This document shows positions 16,764-26,344 of a stretch of DNA of 64,000 nt, piece by piece (positions within the stretch are counted from its first letter, which is position 1; the number at the start of each line of letters is the position of its first letter). The position numbers and the translations under genes were made by a program. The stretch is from Brevibacterium sp. ZH18. GTDB lineage: Bacteria; Actinomycetota; Actinomycetes; Actinomycetales; Brevibacteriaceae. The stretch spans positions 121,598-185,597 of the forward strand of contig NZ_JALDSX010000001.1 in the NCBI RefSeq assembly GCF_022748595.1. Reading direction: 5' to 3'. The notes beneath the pieces are model-generated. The model did not search any database. It saw nothing but the letters and a program-made list of their open reading frames with translations, and was not told where the DNA came from.

Positions 16764-17894
16764 ATGTCAGGAAACCCTCTCAGCTCCGCGGACACCGCAC
16801 GCTATGCGCGGCAGATCCGGCTCCAGGGGTTCGGCCCCGCGGCCCAGTCGACACTATTGGGATCCCATGTGCTCATCATCGGCGCCGGGGGATTGGGTGC
16901 ACCGGTTCTGACCTACCTCGCCGCCGCCGGCATCGGCCACCTGAGTATCGTCGACCCTGACGTCGTCGAACTGTCCAACCTTCACCGCCAATTCATCCAT
17001 TCCGAGACCACAGTCGGTCAGCGGAAGGTCGATTCGGCGCAGGCGAGGCTCACCGAGCTCAACTCCTCGATCGACATCGTCACCCACCCGGTCCTGCTGA
17101 CCGCTGAGAATGCGCTCGACCTCATCGCCGATGCGGACATCGTCGTCGACGGCAGCGACAACTTCGCCACCCGCTACTTGGTCAATGATGCCTGTGAGAT
17201 CCTCGGCACGCCGCTGGTCTGGGGAACCATCCTCGGCTTCGACGGGCAGGTTGCTGTCTTCGACTCAGCTCGGGGCGCAACCCTGCGTGACCTCTACCCG
17301 GTCGTTCCCGCACCCGGCTCCGTTCCCGACTGTGCCACTGCCGGGGTTCTCGGCGCCCTGTGCGGCAGCATCGGGGCGGCCATGGCGATGGAGACGATCA
17401 AAGTGCTCACCGGCATCGGCACGCCTCTGATCAACGCGGTGTCGGTTCACAGCAGCCTCGACGCGAGTTGGGAGACGATTCCCGTCTCCCGCATTCCAGA
17501 CCGAGTCGCGATCACCGAGCTGACAAGCCACCGCGGCGACTACGGGGACGATTCATCCCCAGGGGAGCCCCCGTCAGCCGCTGGGCACAGCCGACCGGAG
17601 ATCGACGAGGGCACGGCTCGGCCGACGATGACCTGGGCAGAGGTCGAGCCCGCAACTCGCCTCATCGACATCCGCGAGGACGACGAAGTGGCCACTGGGA
17701 TGGTCCCGGGGGCCGAACACGTGCCGATGGACGTCCTGCTCGCCGACCCCTCAGGGTTCGCAGGTGGGACAGAGCTTGCCCTCTACTGTCGCTCAGGTGT
17801 GAGGTCCGCACGAGCGTGCGCACAGCTGCGGGGACTGGGGATCGCTGCGAGGTCGGTCTCGGGTGGGTATCTTGCGTACCTCTCCCAACCCTGA
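16764..17894 (+). CDS. MoeB/ThiF-type adenylyltransferase fused to rhodanese (MoeZ-like)
   Basis: A 376-residue protein. The E1-like domain (1-250) has the nucleotide loop VLIIGAGGLGAPVLTYLAAAG, NLHRQFIH and DNFATRYLVND, and the thioester-type Cys in SVPDCATAGVLG. The C-terminal rhodanese domain has its Cys in YCRSGVRS. It would activate the C-terminal Gly-Gly of MoaD and supply sulfur. The two zinc-binding CxxC pairs of MoeB are absent: ATLRDLYP stands where CxxCLYP is usual. It follows moeA by 17 bp and converges on moaD. Confidence 0.9.
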   Translation: MSGNPLSSADTARYARQIRLQGFGPAAQSTLLGSHVLIIGAGGLGAPVLTYLAAAGIGHLSIVDPDVVELSNLHRQFIHSETTVGQRKVDSAQARLTELNSSIDIVTHPVLLTAENALDLIADADIVVDGSDNFATRYLVNDACEILGTPLVWGTILGFDGQVAVFDSARGATLRDLYPVVPAPGSVPDCATAGVLGALCGSIGAAMAMETIKVLTGIGTPLINAVSVHSSLDASWETIPVSRIPDRVAITELTSHRGDYGDDSSPGEPPSAAGHSRPEIDEGTARPTMTWAEVEPATRLIDIREDDEVATGMVPGAEHVPMDVLLADPSGFAGGTELALYCRSGVRSARACAQLRGLGIAARSVSGGYLAYLSQP

Positions 17895-17905
17895 GGGACT
17901 GCGAA

Positions 17906-18151
17906 TCAGCCGCCCGCGAAGGGCGGAAGCACGTCGACTGTGTCTCCTTCGGCGAGCGCGAGGCCGCGATCCGTGGCCGCGACGGAATTGACGAGGAAGC
18001 TCGATCGCGAGATCACGGTTCTCCCCTGAGGACCGGCATCGTCGGTCAGGGACGCCACCAGAGCCTCAAGGGTCGCGGCGGAAACGGTGAGCTCCTTCGT
18101 GCCGAAGGCCTCACGGGCCGCGGCGAAGAGGCGGACGTTGATCTGGGGCAC
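17906..18151 (-). CDS. moaD: Molybdopterin synthase sulfur-carrier subunit
   Basis: An 81-residue ubiquitin-like protein ending PPFAGG; the terminal Gly-Gly is the site of adenylation and thiocarboxylation. It works with MoaE to add the dithiolene sulfurs. The start is GTG 18151, preceded by GGAGG and directly joined to the moaA stop (TAAGTG), so moaA and moaD are translationally coupled. MoaE is encoded 2.9 kb away on the other strand in the same island. Confidence 0.92.
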   Translation of the reverse strand: MPQINVRLFAAAREAFGTKELTVSAATLEALVASLTDDAGPQGRTVISRSSFLVNSVAATDRGLALAEGDTVDVLPPFAGG

Positions 18152-19240
18152 TTATCCTCCGATGGCGCTCATGGGTCGCTGGGGCTGTTCGAAGCTCTCG
18201 GAATCCATGCCGTGGCCTGCGAGCTTCTTCCAGTGGGCACCCTTCCACAGGTTGGCGATGGCCTCGTCGTCGGCACCATTGCGCATGGCCGTGAGCAGGT
18301 CAACCTCGGTGTGCGAGAACAGGCAGGTGCGGACGCGGCCTTCGGCGGTGAGGCGGGTGCGGGTGCAGTCGGCGCAGAAGGGGCGGGTCACCGAGGCGAT
18401 GATGCCGACGTCGCCCAGGATCGTGTCGGGATCCTTACGGGAGGCGACGAGGAACTTCTCCGCCGGGGCACCGCCTCGCGGAGCCGAATCCGGGGTGAGG
18501 ACGAAATCCGGTTCGAGGAGGGCGAAGATGTCAGCGGCGGTGATCATGCTCGACCGTTCCCACGAGTGACCGGCGTCGAGGGGCATCTGCTCGATGAATC
18601 GCAGCTTCAGCCCGCGCTGCAGGCACCAGTGCAGCAGGTCGGGCGCCTGATGGTCGTTGACGCCGGGCAGGAGGACCGCGTTGATCTTGACCGGATCCAG
18701 ACCCGCGGCCAGAGCACCGTCGATGCCCTCGAGGACACGGTGCAGGAACGGCCTGCGGGTGATCGTGGCAAAGGTGTCGGGGTCGACGGTGTCGAGGGAG
18801 ACGTTGATCCGGTCGAGTCCGGCGTCGCGCAGCTTCGCGGCACGTTTGTCGAGACCGATGGCATTCGTCGTCAATGCGATATTCGGGCGGGGTCGGAGTG
18901 CGGCGACACCGGCGATGATGTCGGTGACATCTGCGCGGGTGAGGGGTTCGCCGCCGGTGAATCTGATCTGGTCGACGCCGAACTTCTCGACGCCGATCCG
19001 AGCGAAGCGGATGATCTCATCGGCGTTCATGGCCGCATCCCGCGACATGAACTCGACGCCTTCTTCGGGCATGCAGTAGCTGCAGCGAAGATTGCAGAAG
19101 TCGGTGAGCGAGATGCGCATGTCGCGGGCCCGACGGCCGAACGTGTCGAGGAGGGAATCCTCCTGGTGGGCGCTGAACTCCTCACCGGGGTCCACTGTCG
19201 GAGTTCTCAGAACCGGAGTCGGCAGGCTGATCTTCCGCAT
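18152..19240 (-). CDS. moaA: GTP 3',8-cyclase
   Basis: A 362-residue radical SAM enzyme catalysing the first step of molybdenum cofactor synthesis. The N-terminal cluster motif is DFCNLRCSYCMPEEG. The C-terminal 4Fe-4S cysteines appear in FCADCTRTRLTAEGRVRTCLF. The family's terminal Gly-Gly is kept (SAIGG). ATG 19240 was chosen because AAGGAGG lies 8 bases upstream; an ATG at 19264 is poorly placed. It is divergent from moeA copy 2 with about 40 bp between starts, so the promoters must overlap. Confidence 0.95.
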   Translation of the reverse strand: MRKISLPTPVLRTPTVDPGEEFSAHQEDSLLDTFGRRARDMRISLTDFCNLRCSYCMPEEGVEFMSRDAAMNADEIIRFARIGVEKFGVDQIRFTGGEPLTRADVTDIIAGVAALRPRPNIALTTNAIGLDKRAAKLRDAGLDRINVSLDTVDPDTFATITRRPFLHRVLEGIDGALAAGLDPVKINAVLLPGVNDHQAPDLLHWCLQRGLKLRFIEQMPLDAGHSWERSSMITAADIFALLEPDFVLTPDSAPRGGAPAEKFLVASRKDPDTILGDVGIIASVTRPFCADCTRTRLTAEGRVRTCLFSHTEVDLLTAMRNGADDEAIANLWKGAHWKKLAGHGMDSESFEQPQRPMSAIGG

Positions 19241-19282
19241 TCCGTCATCCTCCTTGAAAGGCATTGTCGCTATCATCGTCCC

Positions 19283-20584
19283 ATGACTACCGCAATCATG
19301 CATCGTCAACGCGTGCTCGAGACGATCTCCGACCTGGTCGGCACACAGACGGTCGAGCTCAGCCGCCTGCTCGATGCGCCCCGTCGTCTCGCGGTCGACG
19401 TCCTCTCGCCCATCGACGTGCCCGGCTTCGACAATTCGAGCATGGACGGCTACGCCCTCGCTGCCTCGACTCTCCGGGACGCCGCCCAGGTCCGACACCC
19501 CGACACAGACAGTCCTGGCGATCCCACAGCTTCGGACAGCTCCGGTAGGAGTGCCCTCACCGTCTTCGGACCCATCCCAGTCCACGGTCGGGTAGCTGCC
19601 GGAGCCCGAGGCACCGAGGTGGCCCCGGGTAGCGCCGTCGAGATCATGACCGGGGCGCCCCTGCCGCCCGGCACGGACACGATCGTGGCGATCGAAGCCA
19701 CCCGACCCGGCGAATTCGAATCCCCGGAGATCACAGTCACTCTCTCCGACGTCGGCTCCGGCCCACACCCGGGCGCCTATGTGCGACCCCGCGGCAGCGA
19801 CGTCACCTCAGGGACCACGGTCCTGCGTGCCGGAACCATGCTCACTCCGGCCCACCTCGGTGTGGCTGCGGCCTGCGGAATCCGCAAACTCGAGGTTCAG
19901 GCCCTGCCGCGCGTGCTCGTCGTGAGCACCGGCGACGAGATCACAGCCGATGCGGCCGCCGGGATCCACGACGCGAACGCGATCACGCTCTCGGCAAGTC
20001 TGCGTCGCCTCGGGGTCGAGGTGACGACCCTTGCGATCCCCGACGATCCGCAGCTGCTCCTCGACCGTGTCGCCGCCGCCGAGGCCGATCTCGTCATCTC
20101 CACGGGCGGCATCTCGAAAGGTGCGCACGAGGTCGTCAAGCTCGCCTCCGAACTCGACTCTGAATCGGCCATGGTCTTCGAACCCATCGCCATGCAGCCC
20201 GGAGGGCCGCAGGGGTGCGGCACGCTGGCCGGACGCCGCTGGATCGCGCTGCCTGGCAACCCTGTCAGTGCACTGCTGAGCTTTGAGATGTTCGTTCGTC
20301 CCGCCCTGCTGGGCCTCGACGTCGACGAAGACCCTCGGGAGGTCGAGTTCCACCGGCTCGTCGACGGACTCGACGAGACACCGCCGAGCGGGAAGCTGCA
20401 GGTCCGCCGCGCGATCATGACCGAGCGCGGTCTCGAACTCCTCGGCGGCTCCCGTTCGCATCTGCTCCACAACTATGCGCAGAGCACCCATCTCGTCTTC
20501 ATTCCGCCTACGGATCCGATGCCCTCACCCGATGATCCGTTCACGGGCTCGGAGGATAGGGTGAGGACGTGGAAGATCGCATGA
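19283..20584 (+). CDS. moeA: Molybdopterin molybdotransferase, copy 2
   Basis: A 433-residue MoeA with the standard motifs: DNSSMDGYAL, PVHGRVAAGA, GSAVEIMTGAPLPPGTD, VVSTGDEI, ISTGGISKGAHEVVK and ALPGNPVSALLSFE. Unlike copy 1 it keeps PGNPVS in the substrate-binding region, so it is the more canonical paralogue. It heads a run moeA-moaC-moaE-HTH gene with overlapping stops and starts. The role is molybdate insertion into adenylylated molybdopterin. Confidence 0.94.
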   Translation: MTTAIMHRQRVLETISDLVGTQTVELSRLLDAPRRLAVDVLSPIDVPGFDNSSMDGYALAASTLRDAAQVRHPDTDSPGDPTASDSSGRSALTVFGPIPVHGRVAAGARGTEVAPGSAVEIMTGAPLPPGTDTIVAIEATRPGEFESPEITVTLSDVGSGPHPGAYVRPRGSDVTSGTTVLRAGTMLTPAHLGVAAACGIRKLEVQALPRVLVVSTGDEITADAAAGIHDANAITLSASLRRLGVEVTTLAIPDDPQLLLDRVAAAEADLVISTGGISKGAHEVVKLASELDSESAMVFEPIAMQPGGPQGCGTLAGRRWIALPGNPVSALLSFEMFVRPALLGLDVDEDPREVEFHRLVDGLDETPPSGKLQVRRAIMTERGLELLGGSRSHLLHNYAQSTHLVFIPPTDPMPSPDDPFTGSEDRVRTWKIA

Positions 20585-21051
20585 AACTCTCGCACATCGA
20601 TGAGACCGGGGCCGCGCACATGGTCGACGTGGCGGACAAAGACGTGACCAGACGCCGTGCCGTGGCGACTGCTCTGATCACGACCCGCACCGACGTCATC
20701 GACATGATCGCCGAGGCGGGGCTGCCCAAGGGCGACGCCCTGCCCGTGGCGCGCATCGCCGGGGTCATGGGTGCCAAACGCACGAGTGACCTCATTCCCC
20801 TGTGCCACCCGCTGCCGCTGACCGGCATCGACGTCGACTTCGAACTGCTCGAGGACGGCGTGCGCATCATCGGGGCCGTCAAGACGGTGTCGAAGACCGG
20901 CGTGGAGATGGAGGCGCTGACGGCCGTCACCGTGGCCGCACTGACGATCTTCGACATGATCAAGGCCGTGGACAACAGGGCAGTCATCGGAGACGTCAAA
21001 GTCATCGAGAAATCCGGTGGACGCAGCGGCGACTGGACCCGTGAGCCATGA
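20581..21051 (+). CDS. moaC: Cyclic pyranopterin monophosphate synthase
   Basis: A 156-residue enzyme converting the MoaA product to cPMP. Diagnostic segments are MVDVADKDVTRRRAVA, GAKRTSDLIPLCHPLPLTG and KTGVEMEALTAV. ATG 20581 overlaps the moeA stop (ATGA). An in-frame GTG at 20569 would add four residues and cannot be excluded. Its end overlaps the moaE start. Confidence 0.95.
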   Translation: MKLSHIDETGAAHMVDVADKDVTRRRAVATALITTRTDVIDMIAEAGLPKGDALPVARIAGVMGAKRTSDLIPLCHPLPLTGIDVDFELLEDGVRIIGAVKTVSKTGVEMEALTAVTVAALTIFDMIKAVDNRAVIGDVKVIEKSGGRSGDWTREP

Positions 21052-21470
21052 CCGTCATCCGCACCGACATCGTCGAGACCCCGATCAGCACCGCCGCCCT
21101 CGAACCCGCTGTGCTCACCGCCGAATGCGGAGCCGTCGTCAGCTTCTCCGGTGTGATCCGCGATCACGACGACGGACGGGGAGTATCACGGCTGACCTAT
21201 GAGTCCCATCCCTTGGCGACGACCCAGATCGCCGAGGTGGCCGCTGAGATCGCGGACAGACACCCTGCCGTGCGTCTGTCCGTCGTCCACCGCGTGGGTC
21301 CGCTCGAGATCGGTGACGTGGCCTTGGCGGCTGTCGTCGCATCGGCTCATCGCCGTGATTCCTTCGAGGCCTGCTCAGAGCTCATCGACGAGGTCAAGGC
21401 TCGAGTCGCGATCTGGAAGCACCAGTACTTCGCCGACGGTGCCGACGAATGGGTGGGGGCGCTCGAATGA
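21048..21470 (+). CDS. moaE: Molybdopterin synthase catalytic subunit
   Basis: A 140-residue MoaE that joins two MoaD subunits to turn cPMP into molybdopterin. Motifs: VVSFSGVIRDHDDGRGVSRLTYESH, VHRVGPLEIGDVALAAVVASAHR and VKARVAIWKHQYF, containing the conserved catalytic Lys. It overlaps moaC and the following HTH gene by 4 bases each. Confidence 0.95.
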   Translation: MTVIRTDIVETPISTAALEPAVLTAECGAVVSFSGVIRDHDDGRGVSRLTYESHPLATTQIAEVAAEIADRHPAVRLSVVHRVGPLEIGDVALAAVVASAHRRDSFEACSELIDEVKARVAIWKHQYFADGADEWVGALE

Positions 21471-21868
21471 CGGAACTGCGCATCAGCGATGCGGCCCGCT
21501 TCCTCGGCGTCAGCGATGACACCGTGCGACGGTGGGTCGCCGACGGCAAGCTCACCCAACGCAAGGACGCCTCCAACCGCGCCGTGGTCGACGGCCGGGA
21601 GCTCGTGGCGATGGCCCAGTCCGGTCCCGGTGCACTCGACGATCCGACCGGGGTCACGAGCTCGGCCCGCAATCGCTTCGCCGGCCTCGTCACCAATGTC
21701 GTCATGGACGGAGTGATGGCGCAGGTCAGCCTCCAGTGCGGACCGTTCCGAGTCGTCTCCCTGATGTCGGCGGAGGCCTGTCGTCAGCTGGAGCTTGAAC
21801 CGGGGAGCCTCGCGACTGCCTCGGTGAAGGCGACGATGGTCTCGATCGATACCGCTCCGGACCGCTGA
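21467..21868 (+). CDS. HTH plus TOBE/molybdate-binding domain protein
   Basis: A 133-residue protein. Residues 1-60 are a MerR/excisionase-type HTH (LRISDAARFLGVSDDTVRRW). Residues 65-130 form a Mop/TOBE-like molybdate-binding domain beginning SARNRFAGLVTNVVMDGVMAQV. Such proteins sense or store molybdate and probably control mod or moa genes. It is coupled to moaE by ATGA and sits 70 bp before modA, which makes modA its likely target. Some relatives are annotated as molybdopterin-binding proteins. Confidence 0.85.
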   Translation: MTELRISDAARFLGVSDDTVRRWVADGKLTQRKDASNRAVVDGRELVAMAQSGPGALDDPTGVTSSARNRFAGLVTNVVMDGVMAQVSLQCGPFRVVSLMSAEACRQLELEPGSLATASVKATMVSIDTAPDR

Positions 21869-21938
21869 GATCCGCTGTGGTGACTCAAATGCCGTGTTGA
21901 ATTAGCAGTATGTCCGCAGATGCGGGTTTAATGGCTAG

Positions 21939-22715
21939 ATGAAGTCTTTTTCCGTCCTCTGCATCGTCGCAGCGCTCTCTCTGACAGCATGCTCCTCCGG
22001 CTCAGCTTCGGGCTCGGCTTCGGGCTCGGACTCTGGTGCGGGGGAGAAGGCCACCGTGACGGTCTTCGCCGCCGCCTCCTTGACCGAGGTCTTTGCCGAC
22101 GTCGCCGACGAATTCAAGAAGACGAACCCGGATGTCGACGTGAAGTTCTCCTTCGCCGGCTCCTCCGACCTTGTCGCGCAGATCTCCGAAGGCGCCCCAG
22201 CCGATGTCATCGCCACCGCCGATGAGAAGACCATGGACACTCTCGCAGGCGATGATCTGCTCGCGGGTGATCCTCAGATCTTCGCGTCGAACACCCTCAC
22301 CCTGGCCGTGCCCACAGGCAATCCAGAGAACATCAGGTCCTCGAAGGACTTCGCGGGCAAGGACCTCGTGGTGTGCGCGCCGCAGGTGCCGTGCGGTGCG
22401 GCCACGCAGAAGTGGGCGGATCAGAACGAGGTGAAGCTCAACCCCGCCAGCGAAGAGAACTCGGTCACCGACGTGCTCGGCAAGGTCAGCGCCGGTCAGG
22501 CCGATGCCGGCATCGTCTACGTCACCGACGTGGCTCGTGCCGGCGGTGACGTCGAAGAGGTCAGACTCGACGGCGCTGACAAGGTCGTCAACCAGTATCC
22601 GGCGGCGACGGTCAAGGCCAGCAAGCACCAGGAGCAGGCCGCTCAGTTCGTGAAGTTCCTGGGCTCGGACAAGGCCGTGGATCTGCTCGACGATGCCGGC
22701 TTCGCGACTCCCTGA
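21939..22715 (+). CDS. modA: Molybdate ABC transporter substrate-binding lipoprotein
   Basis: A 258-residue periplasmic-type binding protein. The signal peptide ends in the lipobox LTAC, followed by a Ser/Gly linker made of short in-frame repeats. The mature part begins VTVFAAASLTEVF, which holds the oxyanion-binding Ser residues, and has FSFAGSSDLVAQI. It delivers molybdate to the fused ModBC protein that starts 3 bp after its stop. Confidence 0.93.
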   Translation: MKSFSVLCIVAALSLTACSSGSASGSASGSDSGAGEKATVTVFAAASLTEVFADVADEFKKTNPDVDVKFSFAGSSDLVAQISEGAPADVIATADEKTMDTLAGDDLLAGDPQIFASNTLTLAVPTGNPENIRSSKDFAGKDLVVCAPQVPCGAATQKWADQNEVKLNPASEENSVTDVLGKVSAGQADAGIVYVTDVARAGGDVEEVRLDGADKVVNQYPAATVKASKHQEQAAQFVKFLGSDKAVDLLDDAGFATP

Positions 22716-22717
22716 TC

Positions 22718-24451
22718 ATGGCAGCGCGCAGCAGGTTCTCGCAGGGCAGGTCAGTGCAGGGCGGGTCAGTGCAGGAGCGTAGGCGAGTCCAGCGTGGCAG
22801 GCGCGGGCACCCGAGCCTCCCGGGGTGGCTCTGGCTGCCCGCCGCTCTGGGGATCGCGTTCCTGCTCGTCCCGATCATCGGGATGATCAGCCGCATCGAC
22901 CCCGGCTCGCTGAGCGACGTCATCTTCGCCGACGAGTCGAAGCTGGCGATGGGACTCTCGCTCGGCACCTCACTCATCTCAGCGTTTGTGAGCGTCATCA
23001 TCGGGTTCCCGCTGGGGTATCTGCTGGCCACGCGCACCTTCAGAGGTCAACGGGTCGTGCGCACGCTCATCCTGCTGCCCCTGGTGCTGCCTCCGGTCGT
23101 CAGCGGCCTCGCTCTTCTCTACACGTGGGGTCGGTCCGCGCTCCTCGGCTCGGCACTTGAGGGCATGGGGCTGGGACTGGCGTACACGACGGCAGCCGTC
23201 ATCTTCGCCCAGATCTTCGTGTCCATGCCGTTCATGGTGATGTCCGTCGAGACAGCAGCAGCGGCACGCGGACAGAACTTCGAACTCGCCGCTGCGGAGC
23301 TCGGCGCCAAACCGAACCGCGTCTTCTTCCGGATCACCCTTCCGCTCCTCAAACAGGGCATCATGACCGGCGCCGTGCTCTGCTTCGCCCGGTCCTTGGG
23401 GGAGTTCGGTGCCACGCTGACATTCGCCGGGTCGCTGTCCGGCGTGACCAGGACGATGCCTCTCCAGATCTACCTGGTCCGCGAAACAGACCCTCAGTCG
23501 GCCATCGGCCTGTCCCTGCTGCTCATCGTCGTGGCTCTCATCATCATCGTCCTCGCCTACCGATCGCCGTCTGCTCCGAGGCTGCGGGCTTCGCGAGGGG
23601 CGACGGGGCCGTCTGCCGCGCACAACGAGGCTGTGGAGGCGTCCATCGGCGTCCTGCGCGCCGAGGCGGGGGCTGATGCCGAAGGTCGATCAGCATCGCC
23701 GGACTCCACGATGAGCATCCGCGCCACACTTCCCGAGCGCGGCATCGACGTCGATCTCACCGTGCCCGCGGAAGGCACGACGGCGATCATCGGTCGCAAC
23801 GGTGCCGGCAAATCCAGTCTGCTCCAGGTGATGACCGGGGCGATCGCGGCGGACACGGCCGTCCTGCGCATCGGCGATGACACGATCGTCGACACTGCGG
23901 CCGGTGTCTGGCCGCCCGTGCATGATCGCGGCATCGTTCATTTAGCGCAGAACCCGCTGCTGTTCCCGCACCTGTCGGTCATCGACAACGTCGCCTTCGG
24001 ACTGCGTGCCCATGGTCGACGATCGCGCGAGGCACGGACATCGGCCCAGGACATGCTCGACCGGCTCGGCGTCGGACACTGCAGCGACCGACGACCCGAT
24101 GCGGTGTCCGGGGGACAAGCAGCCAGAATCGCGCTGGCCAGAGCTCTGGTCATCGATCCCAAGCTGCTGCTCCTCGACGAACCTCTCGCCGCCCTCGACG
24201 TCGATGTGAAGATCGAGACCAGGCGGGTGCTGGCCGATGTGCTGTCCGGCCGCAGTGCTGTCCTCATCACCCACGACGTCGAGGATGTCTCGGCGCTGGC
24301 CTCGACCCTCGTGCTGCTCTCAGCAGGTACCGCTGCCTACGTCGCCCCGGTGGGGGAGGTCTCACCGGTTCCGGGTACTCCCGGCCACGATTTCCTGCAC
24401 AGCTTTTGCGAGACAGACCGAGAAGGAATACTGTGCATTGAGTCACAGTAG
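22718..24451 (+). CDS. Molybdate ABC transporter fused permease-ATPase (ModBC)
   Basis: A single 577-residue polypeptide. Residues 30-290 form a ModB-type permease with about five helices and the EAA loop [21 protein letters not shown]. Residues 325-577 form a ModC-type ATPase with Walker [10 protein letters not shown], signature [15 protein letters not shown] and Walker [13 protein letters not shown]. The linker is Ala/Arg-rich. It appears truly fused: no stop or start-like signal is needed between domains. The N-terminus contains a 15-bp in-frame duplication. A homodimer would give a full transporter. Confidence 0.93.
   Translation: MAARSRFSQGRSVQGGSVQERRRVQRGRRGHPSLPGWLWLPAALGIAFLLVPIIGMISRIDPGSLSDVIFADESKLAMGLSLGTSLISAFVSVIIGFPLGYLLATRTFRGQRVVRTLILLPLVLPPVVSGLALLYTWGRSALLGSALEGMGLGLAYTTAAVIFAQIFVSMPFMVMSVETAAAARGQNFELAAAELGAKPNRVFFRITLPLLKQGIMTGAVLCFARSLGEFGATLTFAGSLSGVTRTMPLQIYLVRETDPQSAIGLSLLLIVVALIIIVLAYRSPSAPRLRASRGATGPSAAHNEAVEASIGVLRAEAGADAEGRSASPDSTMSIRATLPERGIDVDLTVPAEGTTAIIGRNGAGKSSLLQVMTGAIAADTAVLRIGDDTIVDTAAGVWPPVHDRGIVHLAQNPLLFPHLSVIDNVAFGLRAHGRRSREARTSAQDMLDRLGVGHCSDRRPDAVSGGQAARIALARALVIDPKLLLLDEPLAALDVDVKIETRRVLADVLSGRSAVLITHDVEDVSALASTLVLLSAGTAAYVAPVGEVSPVPGTPGHDFLHSFCETDREGILCIESQ
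22741..22770 (+). repeat. 15-bp tandem duplication in the modBC 5' end
   Basis: gcagggcaggtcagt at 22741-22755 and gcagggcgggtcagt at 22756-22770 differ by one base and encode repeated [10 protein letters not shown] residues before the first helix. The unit keeps the frame. Confidence 0.8.
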
Positions 24452-24483
24452 ATTCTTCGCACCGAGCCAAGGAGCACACTGAC

Positions 24484-26178
24484 GTGTCAGAACTTTCCTA
24501 CTCCTCCGGTCCCTCGCTCACCCCGCTTCTGGGCCAGACGATCCCCGCACATTTCAGAGCGACAGCAGCCGCTCATGCCGATTCGTCGGCGCTGATCGAC
24601 CGCCACTCGGACCGCCGTTGGACCTATGCGGAGTTCGACCGCGACACCGATGCCCTGGCCATCGGCCTGCTCGAGCGAGGAGTCAAGAAGGGCGACCGGG
24701 TAGGCATCTGGGCACAGAACGTCGCAGAATGGGCGCTGATCCAGTACGCCACTGCGAAGATCGGGGCCATCCTCGTCAACGTCAATCCCTCCTACCGCAG
24801 CCACGAACTCGAATACGTCGCGAAGCAGTCGGGCATGACCATGCTGGTCTCCCAGATCACGGCACCCCCGCACTCGGACTTCCATGCGATCGCCACCGAG
24901 GTCGCGGCGAAGGTTCCCGGCCTCGAACTTGTCTTCCTCGACACCGTTCCGGCTGACCTCTGCGGTGATGCGATCATCGGCGAACGTGAGTCCTTCGCCC
25001 ATCTCATCGGAAACGGTCGGTCACTTCTCGACGACGCGTCTGCGAAGTACTCTGTTCGTCTCCAGCAGCTTATGGACGAGCTGGCGATGGACGACCCGAT
25101 CAACATCCAGTACACCTCCGGCACCACGGGCTTCCCCAAAGGCGTGACGCTCAGCCACCACAACATCCTCAACAACGGCTTCTTCATCGGGGAGCTGCTG
25201 GGCTACTCCCCGAAGGACTCCGTGGTCCTTCCCGTGCCCTACTATCACTGCTTCGGCATGGTCATCGGCAACCTCGCTGCTCTCAGCCATGGTGCCGGCG
25301 TCATCCTCCCGTCTCCCGGATTCGACCCTGCGGCAAGCTTGAGGGCCGTCGCTGAGGAGAAGGCGACCTCGCTCTACGGAGTGCCCACGATGTTCATCGC
25401 TGAACTCGAACACCCCGACTTCCCGACGTTTGATCTCAGCTCCCTGCGCACCGGTGTGATGGCCGGATCACCCTGCCCGGTCGAGATCATGAAGCGTGTC
25501 ATCGACGACATGAATATGGAGGAGGTCGCCATCTGCTACGGCATGACCGAAACCTCACCCGTGTCGATGATGACCCGCGTCGACGACAGCCTCGAGGCCC
25601 GCACCCAGACCGTCGGCCGGGTGATGCCCCACCTCGAGATCAAGATCGCCGACCCGGTCACAGGACTCGCCGTTCCGCGCGGGCAGAAGGGTGAGCTGTG
25701 CACCCGCGGGTACGCGGTCATGCTCGGCTACTGGGAGAACCCGGAGAAGACCGCCGAGGCGATCGATGAGTCCCGGTGGATCCACACCGGTGACCTCGGG
25801 ATCATGGATGACGACGGCTATGTCGACATCTCCGGCCGCATCAAGGACATGGTCATCCGCGGCGGAGAGAACGTCTACCCTCGCGAGGTCGAGGAGTTCC
25901 TCTACCACCACCCGTCGATCAGGGACGTTCAGGTCGTCGGAATCTCGGACGAGAAGTACGGCGAAGAGCTCATGGCCTGGGTGATCCTCAAGGACGGGGT
26001 CGAGTCTTTGGATGCGGAGGCGGTCCGCGAGTTCTGCTCGGGCAAGCTCGCACACTTCAAGATTCCTCGCTACGTCGAGGTCCGCGAGTCGTTCCCGATG
26101 ACCGTGTCCGGCAAGATCCGAAAGATCGACCTGCGCGAGGAGGGCGAGAAGATCGTCCACAGTCAGGCAGACGGCTGA
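24484..26178 (+). CDS. Fatty acyl-CoA synthetase (AMP-binding family)
   Basis: A 564-residue ANL-superfamily ligase that activates a carboxylic acid as acyl-AMP and then acyl-CoA. Motifs: [12 protein letters not shown] (P-loop-like), [43 protein letters not shown] and the C-terminal SGKIRK lysine. GTG 24484 starts the protein, 32 bp after modBC. The sequence pattern fits medium- or long-chain FadD-type enzymes. Exact chain length is not deducible. A terminator follows. Confidence 0.92.
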   Translation: MSELSYSSGPSLTPLLGQTIPAHFRATAAAHADSSALIDRHSDRRWTYAEFDRDTDALAIGLLERGVKKGDRVGIWAQNVAEWALIQYATAKIGAILVNVNPSYRSHELEYVAKQSGMTMLVSQITAPPHSDFHAIATEVAAKVPGLELVFLDTVPADLCGDAIIGERESFAHLIGNGRSLLDDASAKYSVRLQQLMDELAMDDPINIQYTSGTTGFPKGVTLSHHNILNNGFFIGELLGYSPKDSVVLPVPYYHCFGMVIGNLAALSHGAGVILPSPGFDPAASLRAVAEEKATSLYGVPTMFIAELEHPDFPTFDLSSLRTGVMAGSPCPVEIMKRVIDDMNMEEVAICYGMTETSPVSMMTRVDDSLEARTQTVGRVMPHLEIKIADPVTGLAVPRGQKGELCTRGYAVMLGYWENPEKTAEAIDESRWIHTGDLGIMDDDGYVDISGRIKDMVIRGGENVYPREVEEFLYHHPSIRDVQVVGISDEKYGEELMAWVILKDGVESLDAEAVREFCSGKLAHFKIPRYVEVRESFPMTVSGKIRKIDLREEGEKIVHSQADG

Positions 26179-26244
26179 GCGAAATTCAACCGCGGCGGAC
26201 GTGAGGAACGCGTCCGTCGAGCCTCGATGCAGGTGAAGGAAGAG

Positions 26245-26289
26245 CTGCAATCGACGAATGATCGAGGTCACAAGTCGGTTGCAGTTTTT
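26245..26289 (+). terminator. Terminator after the acyl-CoA synthetase gene
   Basis: An 11-bp stem with one G-T pair (CTGCAATCGAC with GTCGGTTGCAG), an 18-nt loop, then TTTTT. It stands between the ligase gene and the glutamate-uptake operon and insulates the two. Confidence 0.75.
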
Positions 26290-26344
26290 CTGTGCACTCG
26301 CCGAGTTTTCCATGTGTGACCTATATTCACTAAGATCAGTGTTC

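Noticed and set aside
17360..19282. Very long plus-strand frame before moeA copy 2
   Set aside because: The part before 19283 is antisense to moaD and moaA; only the moeA region has family motifs.
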